Source: Pseudomonas violetae
Lineage (GTDB): Bacteria; Pseudomonadota; Gammaproteobacteria; Pseudomonadales; Pseudomonadaceae
Assembly: GCF_023072615.1 (NCBI RefSeq)
Contig: NZ_JAKNRW010000003.1
Span: 186,001 to 250,000 of the forward strand
DNA: 64,000 nt
Direction of reading: 5' to 3'
In this document: positions 17,833 to 25,454 of the stretch, one piece after another
How the letters are laid out: every line of letters starts with the position of its first letter
Numbering within the stretch: position 1 is the first letter of the stretch
The notes under the pieces: generated by a model
Databases searched by the model: none
Told to the model about the DNA's origin: nothing
The model's input: only the letters and a program-made list of their open reading frames with translations
Translations under genes and position numbers: made by a program

Positions 17833-18132
17833 ATGTCAGCACATCAACCGCTCAACTCTGTCACTCAAGGGGTACACAGTGCCGCCGGGCAACTGCCTGC
17901 CCGACTGACGGCCAAAGAAACACAAATCCTGCAATGGTGCTTCCACGGGAAGACGTCCTGGGAGATTGCCCGGATCCAGAATTGCTCGGTGTCCACGGTT
18001 AATTTTCACTTCACCAACATCCGTCGCAAGTTCGCCGTGCATTCGCGCGTGGCTGCCTTGTACAAAGCCATTGAGACTGGAGTGATCACGGTTGCCACAA
18101 GCAACCCTGGAGGCGCGCATGAACATGGCTGA
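17833..18132 (+). CDS. LuxR-type HTH protein (DNA-binding domain only)
   Basis: 99 residues with a strong ribosome site (GGAGGGAG). Nearly the whole protein is a LuxR/NarL four-helix domain: LTAKETQILQWCFHGKTSWEIARIQNCSVSTVNFHFTNIRRKF. The sequence resembles the C-terminal domain of quorum-sensing LuxR regulators, but the autoinducer-binding domain is absent, so it cannot sense a homoserine lactone itself. Its end overlaps the start of a holin-like gene by 14 bases, making it translationally coupled to a two-holin unit. It may activate that unit or itself. It lies at the left edge of a phage-derived island. Confidence 0.88.
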   Translation: MSAHQPLNSVTQGVHSAAGQLPARLTAKETQILQWCFHGKTSWEIARIQNCSVSTVNFHFTNIRRKFAVHSRVAALYKAIETGVITVATSNPGGAHEHG

Positions 18133-18475
18133 TTCGACCTACAACAGTATTAGTGGCCTGCTGTTGGGGCTGGGGATCGGCACGCTGCCGTTGATTGACG
18201 GGGAGGCGTTGTTCGGCGCAGCGCTCGGCGCCTGGCTGGTCACTACGACCCGGGTCAACTTCAAGGCCTGGCAGCGCATGGGTTCTCTGCTGCTGTCAGC
18301 CGGTGTCGGCTACCTGTTCACCCCCGTAGCGTTGCCGCTGGTGCCTTCCCTGACGGGCGGAGTAACGGCGTTTATCTGCGCGCTAATTGTTATTCCTGTC
18401 AGCATCAAGCTCATGCAGTGGATTGATGGCGCCGGCATCGGCGAGATCATTCGACATCTGAGGGGGCGAGGATGA
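18119..18475 (+). CDS. Putative phage holin (PF16931-like)
   Basis: 118 residues from the ATG at 18119, with GGAGG five bases upstream, inside the end of the LuxR-type gene. Three to four hydrophobic segments (GLLLGLGIGTLPLI, LFGAALGAWLV, MGSLLLSAGVGYLF, AFICALIVIPVSI) and a short charged tail fit small phage holins. Holins permeabilise the inner membrane at a set time to release or activate endolysin. No endolysin gene is nearby, so a role in killing or DNA release is a guess. Overlaps the next holin-like gene by four bases. Confidence 0.7.
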   Translation: MNMADSTYNSISGLLLGLGIGTLPLIDGEALFGAALGAWLVTTTRVNFKAWQRMGSLLLSAGVGYLFTPVALPLVPSLTGGVTAFICALIVIPVSIKLMQWIDGAGIGEIIRHLRGRG

Positions 18476-18753
18476 TGGGGAATGTGTCGATGCTCCTGGT
18501 GTTCATAACAGCCATTGCCCATTTGCTTAGCGCGCTGAGGCTGGCCTGTTACCGACGGGATGAGGGGAGCAACTGGCGGCGTAATGGACTAATGAACAGT
18601 CTGTGCGGAGGCGCGTTTTGCCTTGCCGGCATGGACCTGCTCCTGACGGCAGCGTCGGTCAGTCCCTGGCATGCAGGTGTGAGTGTCCTCGCCTGCGCCC
18701 TCATTATCCGTAGTGGCGGCAACATCATGGTGCTGTGGCGTGCTGTGAAATAG
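18472..18753 (+). CDS. Putative 3TM holin (PF05449-like)
   Basis: 93 residues, starting in an ATGATG that overlaps the upstream holin stop. Three membrane helices are visible (VSMLLVFITAIAHLLSALRL, LCGGAFCLAGMDLLL, AGVSVLACALIIRSGG) separated by a basic loop (CYRRDEGSNWRR). This matches the putative three-helix phage holin family found next to lysis genes of Pseudomonas and Burkholderia phages. It ends 14 bases before the convergent CI-like gene. Two different holin types in tandem, without endolysin, is unusual. Confidence 0.72.
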   Translation: MMGNVSMLLVFITAIAHLLSALRLACYRRDEGSNWRRNGLMNSLCGGAFCLAGMDLLLTAASVSPWHAGVSVLACALIIRSGGNIMVLWRAVK

Positions 18754-18767
18754 CGTCATTCCTGCTC

Positions 18768-19193
18768 TTACCCTTGGTCAGATTGCTGCAGCGCGGACAG
18801 GTTTGCCGACATTTGCTCCAGTTTAAGTTCAAGGTCCCGCAAACGGCGTTTGTCTTCCAATACGCTCTGAACGACCACACGGTCCTCTTCCTTGAGCCGT
18901 CGCCAGAGCGCCAGCACGGTACTTTCCTGCAGGGTCCGTTCTGAAGTGTCGTCACGGGTATCGTTTGGTAATTGTCGCAACATCGGCCCTTCACCGAGCA
19001 GCAGCCAATCGAGGGAAATGCCCTTGGTTCGAGCTATATCTATGCATATTGAGTATGGCGTGCTGTCTCTTCCTTTCCAACTGCTAAGGGTCTGAGGGCT
19101 GATCTTTAGCGCCGAAGACAGTGCTGCATCGGTCTTGGTGCCGGTGATTTGCTTCAGGCGCGCCAGAACGGCTTGGGATTTTTTGTTACGCAA
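18768..19193 (-). CDS. Phage CI-type repressor (HTH plus coiled-coil tail)
   Basis: 141 residues. The N-terminal domain is a phage CI-repressor HTH (TGTKTDAALSSALKISPQTLSSWKGRDSTPYSICIDIA, then GISLDWLLLGEGPM, residues about 18-72). The C-terminal part (about 88-138) is a leucine-rich coiled coil and not a LexA-like peptidase, so SOS self-cleavage is not expected. It should act as a dimer or higher oligomer. It is divergent from the Ogr-like gene and convergent with the holin unit. The likely operators are the repeated TATGC-type sites at 19213-19250. Confidence 0.87.
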   Translation of the reverse strand: MRNKKSQAVLARLKQITGTKTDAALSSALKISPQTLSSWKGRDSTPYSICIDIARTKGISLDWLLLGEGPMLRQLPNDTRDDTSERTLQESTVLALWRRLKEEDRVVVQSVLEDKRRLRDLELKLEQMSANLSALQQSDQG

Positions 19194-19493
19194 TTGGAGC
19201 CTCTGGCTTTTGACATATGCATTTCTAGTAATTAACGTATGCGTATTGAGTTGTTTTTATCTTGTGAGTAATCAGACTGCAACTATGAATCAGAAGAGTA
19301 CGATGTCGAAACTTCCTAATGGTATCAGGGTGATTTCCTACAAGCTTAGCTTGTACCCGCTGCGCGGCTGCGCGTCGCCCTTCTTTGCGTCTGGCAAACG
19401 TTTAACCCATGACCGCAGTAATGCGATCAATGCATCCGGCAGTATTGCTTTTGCTCCAGTTGATTACCACCAGCTGACTTCGGGGAGCCAATC
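19194..19493. promoter_or_regulatory. Intergenic control region between CI-like repressor and Ogr-like gene
   Basis: About 300 bases without a credible gene, AT-rich near the repressor start. ACATATGCAT (19213-19222) and ACGTATGCGTAT (19234-19245) are related, roughly 20 bases apart, and could be repressor binding sites. The rest shows no clear motif apart from the ribosome site GGGGAG at 19482-19487 that serves the GTG start at 19494. Confidence 0.45.
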
Positions 19494-19766
19494 GTGAGTA
19501 CCTATAAAATGGTCTGCCCGCATTGCCTCAGCCGGATGCGCATCCGCACTAGCGAAGGGAGACATATTTTCCTGCGGATCGCCTATTTGCAATGCACCTC
19601 GGAAGCCTGCGGATGGTCGGTTCGCGCTGAGTTTGAAATGACCCATGAACTGTCCCCAAGCGGAATGCCCAATCCTGCGGTGCGCCTGCCCTCCGCCGGT
19701 TCTGACTTGCGCAGTGCAGCCCGCCCCATGGTGCCGGTTGAGCCGCCGGCGGAAAGAGGAGAATGA
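19494..19766 (+). CDS. Ogr/Delta-like zinc-finger protein
   Basis: 90 residues from a GTG at 19494, chosen for the GGGGAG seven bases upstream. CPHC (about residues 9-12) and a second pair CTSEAC (about 34-39), with aromatic residues following (GWSVRAEFEMTHELSPSG), match the Ogr/Delta family, which activates P2-type phage late promoters through the alpha subunit of RNA polymerase. The prophage in this window has its own Ogr-like protein at 45823-46080. Overlaps the next gene by four bases. Possible cross-talk with prophage late promoters is inference. Confidence 0.82.
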   Translation: MSTYKMVCPHCLSRMRIRTSEGRHIFLRIAYLQCTSEACGWSVRAEFEMTHELSPSGMPNPAVRLPSAGSDLRSAARPMVPVEPPAERGE

Positions 19767-20125
19767 ACGTAGATGATGATTATTTCGAAATGAATAAGGA
19801 TCTGCTGGACATTGCCGGAGCGTTTCTCGCTCGCCATGAAAGCCAGGCCTTGAACGATGATCAGGTGTTGTTTTGTCGTGCCGTAAAACACCTGCAAGAC
19901 CTGGATGTACCCATGTACCTGGCGGAAAAACTGGTCAGTCATGCCTACGGAATACTCAAATCCTGTAATGATCGCCGTCGCCTGGACATCGCTGCCAGCA
20001 CGGAAACCATTGCCGTGGTCACCGATCCGGCCAATGGCCTGACGTGGGCGGTGCCGGTGGGGTTGATCGTCAAATACGTCATCAACGCGCCGATCAATCG
20101 TAAACTGCGGCTGGTCGAACCCTGA
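19763..20125 (+). CDS. Phage-related small protein, homologue of the prophage protein at 43960
   Basis: 120 residues, start overlapping the Ogr-like gene, with AGAGGAG upstream. Function unknown. It aligns along its whole length with the 121-residue prophage protein at 43960-44325: both share DDQ-LF-RAV-HL, AEKLV, DRxRLDxAxST, DPAxGxxWAVPVxLI and a C-terminal NAPxNxxxR. Mostly helical N-terminal half, beta-rich C-terminal half. In the prophage the homologue follows a CII-like regulator, so a lysogeny or regulation role is plausible in both places. Confidence 0.8.
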   Translation: MNVDDDYFEMNKDLLDIAGAFLARHESQALNDDQVLFCRAVKHLQDLDVPMYLAEKLVSHAYGILKSCNDRRRLDIAASTETIAVVTDPANGLTWAVPVGLIVKYVINAPINRKLRLVEP

Positions 20126-20255
20126 GACAGCCGCGTAAACCAGGGGTCCTGGCCTCGCTACCAGGACCTGTGGCAAATAAGCCCGTGCCCAAAGCGGCCA
20201 TCCCCCTTAAAATACCGGCACTCCCTGTTTCGCTCCGCCCGAGGCCGTTTCTGCC

Positions 20256-21470
20256 ATGTCCATTGTTGCCACCCCAGCCAGCCTCGCGCCGGATCACCAC
20301 GCACAGTTCATCGATCTGTTGCGATCGAGCCTCGAGCAGAATGCGTTCATCAAGTTGGTACTGGCCAAGTACGTCGGTGACGAGCCGGATTTGCAGCGCC
20401 TGATCATCAAGCAGTTGACGGTGAAGGATCAGCCTTGCCTGTCCTTTGTGTACCGCTACAAGACCCGCGATATCACCAAGAACCTGGCGTTGGCGGAGGG
20501 CGTGGCCAGCATTGGCGCGTTGCTGCCGGTCTCGTTCAAGAATGCGCACTTGCTGTCGCTGACTGACGAAGCCCAGCTCGAATACAGTAAGAAGGGCAAG
20601 AGTTCGCTGTTCAAGAGCAAGCCTCAGCAATTGCGCGAAGTGCCATCTGCCGACCACAACCGTGAGAAAAACCGTTTTCTGGACCTTAGCCGACCGTTCC
20701 TCGCCGACCTCGGAGTGACCAACGCAAAGCACGAGCTCATCCCGGCGATGTCGCGCAAGTGGAAGCAGATCAACAAGTTCATCGAAGTGTTCAGCCATGC
20801 GCTCACCACATCGCCCCTGGCGCTGGATAAACCGGTGCGGGTCGCCGACTTTGGCTCCGGCAAAGGCTACCTGACGTTTGCGATTCACGATTACCTGCGC
20901 AACACCCTGAACGCCGAGGGTGAAGTGACGGGGGTCGAGTTGCGTGAAGACATGGTGACCCTGTGCAATGCCGCTGCTGCCAAGCTGGAGCACCCGGGGC
21001 TGGCGTTCAAGTGTGGTGATGTGCGCAGCGTGGCTCCGAGCGAACTGGATGTAATGATCGCGTTGCACGCCTGCGACATCGCCACCGACTATGCGATCCA
21101 TACCGGCATTCGTTCCGGCGCCTCGATCATCATGTGCTCGCCGTGCTGCCACAAACAGATCCGCTTGCAGATCCAGAGCCCCGCACTGCTCAAGCCGATG
21201 CTGCAATACGGCCTGCATCTGGGGCAGCAGGCTGAAATGGTCACCGACAGCCTACGTGCGCTGTTCCTGGAAGCCTGCGGCTACGAGACCAAGGTGTTCG
21301 AGTTCATCTCACTGGACCACACCAACAAGAACAAGATGATCCTGGCCGTTAAGCGCGCCGAGCCGGTGGATCCGGCGCAGATGCTGGTGAAAATCCAGGA
21401 GTTGAAGGATTTCTATCACATCAGCGAGCACTGCCTGGAAACCTTGCTGCGGGCTGATGGCTACCTCTGA
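20256..21470 (+). CDS. Class I SAM-dependent methyltransferase (Methyltransf_32 type)
   Basis: 404 residues. The Rossmann-like methyltransferase domain begins near residue 190 with VADFGSGKGYLTFAIHDYL (SAM-binding motif I), then VTGVELREDMV (motif II). The later HACDIATDYAI and MCSPCCHKQIR segments typify the Methyltransf_32 group that includes GSTCD and RRNAD1-like proteins. The N-terminal 180 residues are a separate helical domain containing the segment RYKTRDITKNL. The substrate is probably RNA or a protein, but this is not shown. Single gene, divergent in sense from the minus-strand transporter that follows. Confidence 0.87.
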   Translation: MSIVATPASLAPDHHAQFIDLLRSSLEQNAFIKLVLAKYVGDEPDLQRLIIKQLTVKDQPCLSFVYRYKTRDITKNLALAEGVASIGALLPVSFKNAHLLSLTDEAQLEYSKKGKSSLFKSKPQQLREVPSADHNREKNRFLDLSRPFLADLGVTNAKHELIPAMSRKWKQINKFIEVFSHALTTSPLALDKPVRVADFGSGKGYLTFAIHDYLRNTLNAEGEVTGVELREDMVTLCNAAAAKLEHPGLAFKCGDVRSVAPSELDVMIALHACDIATDYAIHTGIRSGASIIMCSPCCHKQIRLQIQSPALLKPMLQYGLHLGQQAEMVTDSLRALFLEACGYETKVFEFISLDHTNKNKMILAVKRAEPVDPAQMLVKIQELKDFYHISEHCLETLLRADGYL

Positions 21471-21510
21471 CCCTGGGAGTAAGCTTTGCTCCTGCAGGGG
21501 CAGCGGGGTG

Positions 21511-22401
21511 TCATGAGGTGGCAATGCGGGCAGGTTTGACTGCAGTCTTTCGTCCGAGCATCACCGTCACAATCACCCCGCCAGCAAACAGCCAGGTTAT
21601 CGGCTCGATATGTTCGCCGAAGAACAACGCAGAAAACGCAATGGTGAAAAAAATCTGCAGCAACTGGATCTGACTGACCCGGGCTATTCCGCCCATCGCC
21701 AGCCCGGCATACCAGGCGAAAAAGCCGATGAACTGCGAAAAGAGTGAAACGTAGCCGAAGGCCCACCAAGTCCTGGTGGAAATCTCGCCCTGATGTTGCA
21801 GTGCCAGATAAAACACTGGCCCGATCAACAGCGGCGTCGACAGCACCAGCGCCCAGCAGATCACTTGCCAGCCGCCCATTTCCCTGGCCAGCCGACCACC
21901 CTCCGCATACCCCAGGCCGCCCACGGCAATCGCACCCAGCATCAGTAAATCACCGGCCTGGATGGTGCCCGCGCCGCTGATCAATGCATACCCGAGCACC
22001 AGTGCGCTGCCCAGCGCGGCATAGGCCCAGAAAGCTTTGGACGGCCGCTCATGGGACAACCAGGCGGCGTACAGCGCAACGCACAAGGGTTGCAGGCCGT
22101 TGACCAGCGCCCCATGGGAAGCCGGCAACGTTTGCATGGCCCACGCGGATAGCACCGGAAAGCCGAGAATCACCCCGGCGATCACCAGTGTCAGGCCTTT
22201 GACCTGTTTCCAGGTTGGCCATTTCTCCCGCCGCCACAGCAGAAGCAGCGCCGCCGGTATGGCGGCAAACAGCGCTCGGCCCAGGCCGTTGAGCAATGGA
22301 TGAATTTCCTGCACGACGATCCGTGTGAAGGGCAGAGTGAGGCTGAAGATCACTACGCCAAGCAGGCCTAGGGCCATGCCGGTGTTTTCGCGCGAGGACA
22401 T
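21511..22401 (-). CDS. EamA-family (DMT) transporter
   Basis: 296 residues with ten hydrophobic helices forming two EamA repeats. Recognisable segments are PFTRIVVQEIHPLLNGLGRALFAA in the first repeat and GGIARVSQIQLLQIFFTIAFSALFFGEHIEP in the second, the latter being the conserved end of the EamA domain. Drug/metabolite transporters of this kind export amino acids, metabolites or drugs across the inner membrane. Substrate unknown; monocistronic. Confidence 0.9.
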   Translation of the reverse strand: MSSRENTGMALGLLGVVIFSLTLPFTRIVVQEIHPLLNGLGRALFAAIPAALLLLWRREKWPTWKQVKGLTLVIAGVILGFPVLSAWAMQTLPASHGALVNGLQPLCVALYAAWLSHERPSKAFWAYAALGSALVLGYALISGAGTIQAGDLLMLGAIAVGGLGYAEGGRLAREMGGWQVICWALVLSTPLLIGPVFYLALQHQGEISTRTWWAFGYVSLFSQFIGFFAWYAGLAMGGIARVSQIQLLQIFFTIAFSALFFGEHIEPITWLFAGGVIVTVMLGRKTAVKPARIATS

Positions 22402-22715
22402 GATGGTGGACCAGGATTGGAGGTTATGGACGTGGCTTCATCTAGCCACAAACCTCAGTGCCTGGGCTGCTACAGATTGGCGCAGAATTGGGCGTACAGT
22501 TCGGCGAATGCCCGAACGTAGGAGCTTCCGAAGGTGGCGATGTCCTCTCCAACACCGCCAAAAAATCGCAGGCTACGCTGTTCGCATGCAACCGCAACCG
22601 CAGTTAGGCCGGGAACAACCCATATCAACTCCTGGGCGTAATAGCAGGCTATTACCCACCCCCACAGATAAAGACTACCTTCAATACTCCCCTGTACTGC
22701 CAAAGGAGAGCTCCC
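22402..22715. other. Intergenic region, no gene seen
   Basis: About 310 bases between divergent promoters of the EamA and PfpI genes. I see no conserved ORF, REP or strong hairpin; the only clear element is AAAGGAG about ten bases before the PfpI start. Confidence 0.4.
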
Positions 22716-23297
22716 ATGGCTGCCAAGAAAATCCTGCTGCTGGTCGGCGATTACGTCGAAGATTACGAAGTGATGGTGCCGTTCCAGGCATTGCTGATGG
22801 TCGGCCACACGGTGCATGCGGTGTGCCCGGACAAGGCCGCAGGCCAGACCGTGCGTACAGCGATTCATGACTTCGAAGGCGACCAGACCTACAGTGAAAA
22901 ACCTGGTCACCTGTTCGCCCTGAACTTCGACTTCGCCCAGGTCAGGGCACAAGACTACGACGCGCTGGTGATTCCCGGCGGCCGCGCACCGGAATATCTG
23001 CGCCTCAATGAACAGGTCCTGGATCTGGTGCGAGCGTTCGACCAGGCCGGCAAGCCGATCGCTGCCGTGTGCCACGGTGCACAACTGCTGGCGGCCGCCG
23101 GGGTTCTCGACGGTCGCGAGTGCAGCGCCTACCCGGCCTGTGCCCCGGAAGTGCGCCTTGCGGGTGGTACGTTCATCGATATTCCGGTGACGCAGGGCCA
23201 CGTTCAAGGCAATCTGGCCACCGCGCCGGCCTGGCCAGCGCACCCGAACTGGCTCGCGGGCTTTCTCGGGTTGCTGGGTACCAAAATCACGCTGTAA
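22716..23297 (+). CDS. DJ-1/PfpI-family protein
   Basis: 193 residues. The class I glutamine amidotransferase-like fold of PfpI/DJ-1 is shown by [23 protein letters not shown] at the N-terminus (with the conserved acidic residue), [10 protein letters not shown], and the nucleophile elbow AVCHGAQLL with its catalytic Cys-His. Family members are proteases, deglycases/glyoxalases or stress chaperones; which applies cannot be told. A good ribosome site precedes the ATG. Followed 13 bases later by a ribbon-helix-helix gene, likely in one operon. Confidence 0.9.
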   Translation: MAAKKILLLVGDYVEDYEVMVPFQALLMVGHTVHAVCPDKAAGQTVRTAIHDFEGDQTYSEKPGHLFALNFDFAQVRAQDYDALVIPGGRAPEYLRLNEQVLDLVRAFDQAGKPIAAVCHGAQLLAAAGVLDGRECSAYPACAPEVRLAGGTFIDIPVTQGHVQGNLATAPAWPAHPNWLAGFLGLLGTKITL

Positions 23298-23310
23298 CGA
23301 GGATATCCCA

Positions 23311-23616
23311 ATGTGCGAGCTCTACGTCAAAGCCGATCCGATCCTCTATGAATCGCGCTCCCGCTCGCTGCGCATTTGCGGGGTGGTGACCACTTTGCGC
23401 CTGGAAAACCAGTTCTGGGACATCCTTGGCGAAATCGCCGAAGTCGATGGCATGACCACCAACCAGTTGATCGCCAAGCTGTATGAAGAAGTGATGGACT
23501 ATCGCGGCGAGGTGGTGAATTTTGCTTCGTTTCTGCGGGTGAGTTGTACGCGGTACCTGAGTCAGCGGAGGGGGCAGGCGCCGGAATTATCGGTGGTGCG
23601 CACGGCTGCGAAGTAG
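23311..23616 (+). CDS. Ribbon-helix-helix domain protein (RHH_4 type)
   Basis: 101 residues. SRSLRICGVVTTLRLENQFWDILGEIAEVDGMTTNQLIAKLYEE-like content matches the RHH_4 family (the sequence runs from beta-strand to helix-turn-helix, residues about 16-60). Such proteins bind DNA as dimers or act as small adaptors; no partner toxin is next to it, so a toxin-antitoxin role is unlikely. Likely co-transcribed with the PfpI gene. A lone REP half (around 23634-23652) follows. Confidence 0.85.
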   Translation: MCELYVKADPILYESRSRSLRICGVVTTLRLENQFWDILGEIAEVDGMTTNQLIAKLYEEVMDYRGEVVNFASFLRVSCTRYLSQRRGQAPELSVVRTAAK

Positions 23617-23714
23617 CGCAGACCGTGTCGCGCCCATCGCGAGCAGGCGACAAAGATACTCTGCTGGTCTTTACTCTGAAGCGCGAAACCTTTTAATCGC
23701 CCAGGAGAACCAGC

Positions 23715-24059
23715 ATGTCCGGATGGTACGAAGTGAGCAAAAGCAGCAACGGTCAGTTCAAGTTTGTACTGAAGGCCGCCAACGCTGAAACCATTCTGGT
23801 CAGCGAGCTATACACCACTCGCGCCGCTGCCGACAAAGGCATTGCGGCGGTGCAAAGCAACAGCCCGCTGGACGAACGCTACGAAAAGAAAACCACCAAA
23901 GACGGTCATCCTTACTTCAACCTCAAGGCCGGCAATCACGAGGTCATCGGCAGCAGCGAATCCTATGCCAACGCCTCCGCACTGGAAAAAGGCATCGCCA
24001 GCGTCAAGGTCAATGGCCCGACCACGGTGATCAAGGACAAGACTTTGCCGGTGCTCTGA
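23715..24059 (+). CDS. YegP-family protein (tandem DUF1508)
   Basis: 114 residues made of two DUF1508 repeats: SGWYEVSKSSNGQFKFVLKAANAETIL with SELYTTRAAADKGIAAVQ, then KDGHPYFNLKAGNHEVIG with SESYANASALEKGIASVK. Each repeat is a beta-beta-beta-alpha unit. Family function is unknown; E. coli YegP is a small soluble stress-associated protein. Strong ribosome site (AGGAG), monocistronic. Confidence 0.93.
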   Translation: MSGWYEVSKSSNGQFKFVLKAANAETILVSELYTTRAAADKGIAAVQSNSPLDERYEKKTTKDGHPYFNLKAGNHEVIGSSESYANASALEKGIASVKVNGPTTVIKDKTLPVL

Positions 24060-24278
24060 ATATACCTTTCAAGACCAGCACAAATACTTCCTGTGAGAGC
24101 GGGTGTACCAACAGTTCAATGCAGTGCTTTTCACCGATCCTGCAATGGGCTGATACCCGCCTCACCCAGCGTAAATGCCGGCAACCGTGGATCACCCGTT
24201 GCCTGCCCGGTCCCGCCCACTCCTTCAGGCCTATACATGCAAGTGAGCCCGCACGCGAGGGCGTAAGCCGCGTTGCCG

Positions 24279-25298
24279 CTAAACCTCGACCGGGACGGTA
24301 AGCTTCGGGCTGCCTAATGCATGGGTTTTCGAATCAAAAAAACGCAACTCCGAGCCGGTTCCCTCGAACACCTTCGAGTAATGGCGCTTCTGATGCTGGA
24401 TAAACGCCTTGCTGCGCGGATAGATCGAAATCGCCACCACCTTCGGTTGCGCCTGGCGTAGCGCCTGGATGAGGTGGTTGTCCTGCTCGCCCAAAGCATG
24501 GCCAAAGATGCACAAGCCCTCGCCATGCCCCAGCAGTTGGTCATAGCAGAACGACAGGTAGTCCGAGCTGCGGATGGTCCTGAGCTTGTCCTGGGACAGG
24601 CCCTCGTTGACGAACAGTGGCACATCATCAAGGGTCTTTATCGTGTTGTTGATGGCGAAACTCCCCAGCAACGTGCCTTCGGTCGTCATCAATTTGCGTG
24701 CGGTACCGTCCTGGTTGCGCACCAGGTGCAGGCCGCCGTGCAGGTACAGCAAGCGGGTTCTGTCGGCCACAGTGGTGCTCAGGTCAAAGCGTGGCTCGGC
24801 GCCCTGGAACAGGTCGCTGATCGCGTCTGGTTGGTGCTGGATCGCCCAGTGGTTGAGCAGATCATAATTGGTGGTGAATACCGTCCGATATCGGCCCAGC
24901 TCCTGACTGATGGCAGCCAGTGTCGCAGGCACGACCAACCGCCAGGGAATATGCACCGCGTGCACGGTGTTGATCAGTGCTTCCTTGATCGCGTAGTAGC
25001 GATTGCGCGGAGCGGCGGAGCTCACGGCCAGGGCCTTATTCACCCGGCTGGTGGTCTTCAGTGCACTGAGTACCTGCTCGAAACTGCGGGTCTGCAACGC
25101 GTCGAATACGCTCAGCTCGGATTGGCTCAAGGGCTTTTCTTCAACGGTGCGGGCATTTTCAAACAGCGAGTCATAGCCGAAGTCGTCCCACACGGCGCGA
25201 CTGGCGCCATTGCCAACCAGCAGGCCATCGAGCGAGGCGGTGGCGCGCAAGGCATTCCAGTCTTCAAGTTGGGCATCAACATCCTGGAAATCGGTCAT
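24279..25298 (-). CDS. DUF4917 protein with SIR2-like fold
   Basis: 339 residues. SIR2-like NAD-binding features are visible: LLVGNGASRAVW near the N-terminus, FTTNYDLLNHW in the middle, LLYLHGGLHLV and CIFGHALGEQDNHLIQAL toward the C-terminus. The combination fits DUF4917. SIR2-like domains in bacteria often degrade NAD+ in antiphage defence, but stand-alone DUF4917 proteins have no agreed function. The Asn and Asp of TNYD and the His of LHG, which would be the NADase residues, are present. It is a single gene with no associated effector or sensor, divergent from an alcohol dehydrogenase gene. Confidence 0.82.
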   Translation of the reverse strand: MTDFQDVDAQLEDWNALRATASLDGLLVGNGASRAVWDDFGYDSLFENARTVEEKPLSQSELSVFDALQTRSFEQVLSALKTTSRVNKALAVSSAAPRNRYYAIKEALINTVHAVHIPWRLVVPATLAAISQELGRYRTVFTTNYDLLNHWAIQHQPDAISDLFQGAEPRFDLSTTVADRTRLLYLHGGLHLVRNQDGTARKLMTTEGTLLGSFAINNTIKTLDDVPLFVNEGLSQDKLRTIRSSDYLSFCYDQLLGHGEGLCIFGHALGEQDNHLIQALRQAQPKVVAISIYPRSKAFIQHQKRHYSKVFEGTGSELRFFDSKTHALGSPKLTVPVEV

Positions 25299-25454
25299 TG
25301 CGGTGAAAGTCTCGAAGCAAAAGGTCGGATGGGCGGCGACTTTATCACGCCCCGACGTTGAGCCAGGTCAAGTTAGTGCATCGCCAATGGGTCGATCCTG
25401 TGGGTACCCACTCGATCGGCTCCACCGGTTCGGCCCTTGTCAGGAGATTCACTC

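Larger units (their letters stand above)
18119..20125. mobile_element. Phage-derived island (holins, CI-like repressor, Ogr-like regulator)
   Basis: Five adjacent genes have phage relatives: two holin-like membrane proteins, a CI-type repressor divergent from them, an Ogr/Delta-like zinc-finger protein, and a 120-residue protein clearly homologous to the prophage protein at 43960-44325. There is no integrase, replication, head or tail gene, so it is either a decayed P2/HP1-type prophage or a domesticated regulatory and lysis cassette. Boundaries are approximate and no flanking direct repeats were identified. Confidence 0.6.

Noticed and set aside
20094..21218. 374-codon minus-strand frame
   Set aside because: Antisense of the Methyltransf_32 gene, which shows clear SAM motifs.
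22470..23243. 257-codon minus-strand frame opposite the PfpI gene
   Set aside because: The plus-strand gene has the catalytic Cys-His elbow and a good ribosome site; the antisense frame has no known domain.
23311..23616. Possible toxin-antitoxin module around the ribbon-helix-helix gene
   Set aside because: Neighbours are a PfpI enzyme and a YegP protein; no toxin-like small gene lies next to it, and RHH_4 proteins are usually not antitoxins.
23634..23652. Single REP half-site after the ribbon-helix-helix gene
   Set aside because: The complementary half is missing, so it is only a fragment and not reported as a REP pair.
24279..25298. Thoeris or DSR-type multi-gene defence system around the SIR2-like gene
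   Set aside because: No TIR, STAND, Argonaute or other partner gene is adjacent; neighbours are YegP and an alcohol dehydrogenase.
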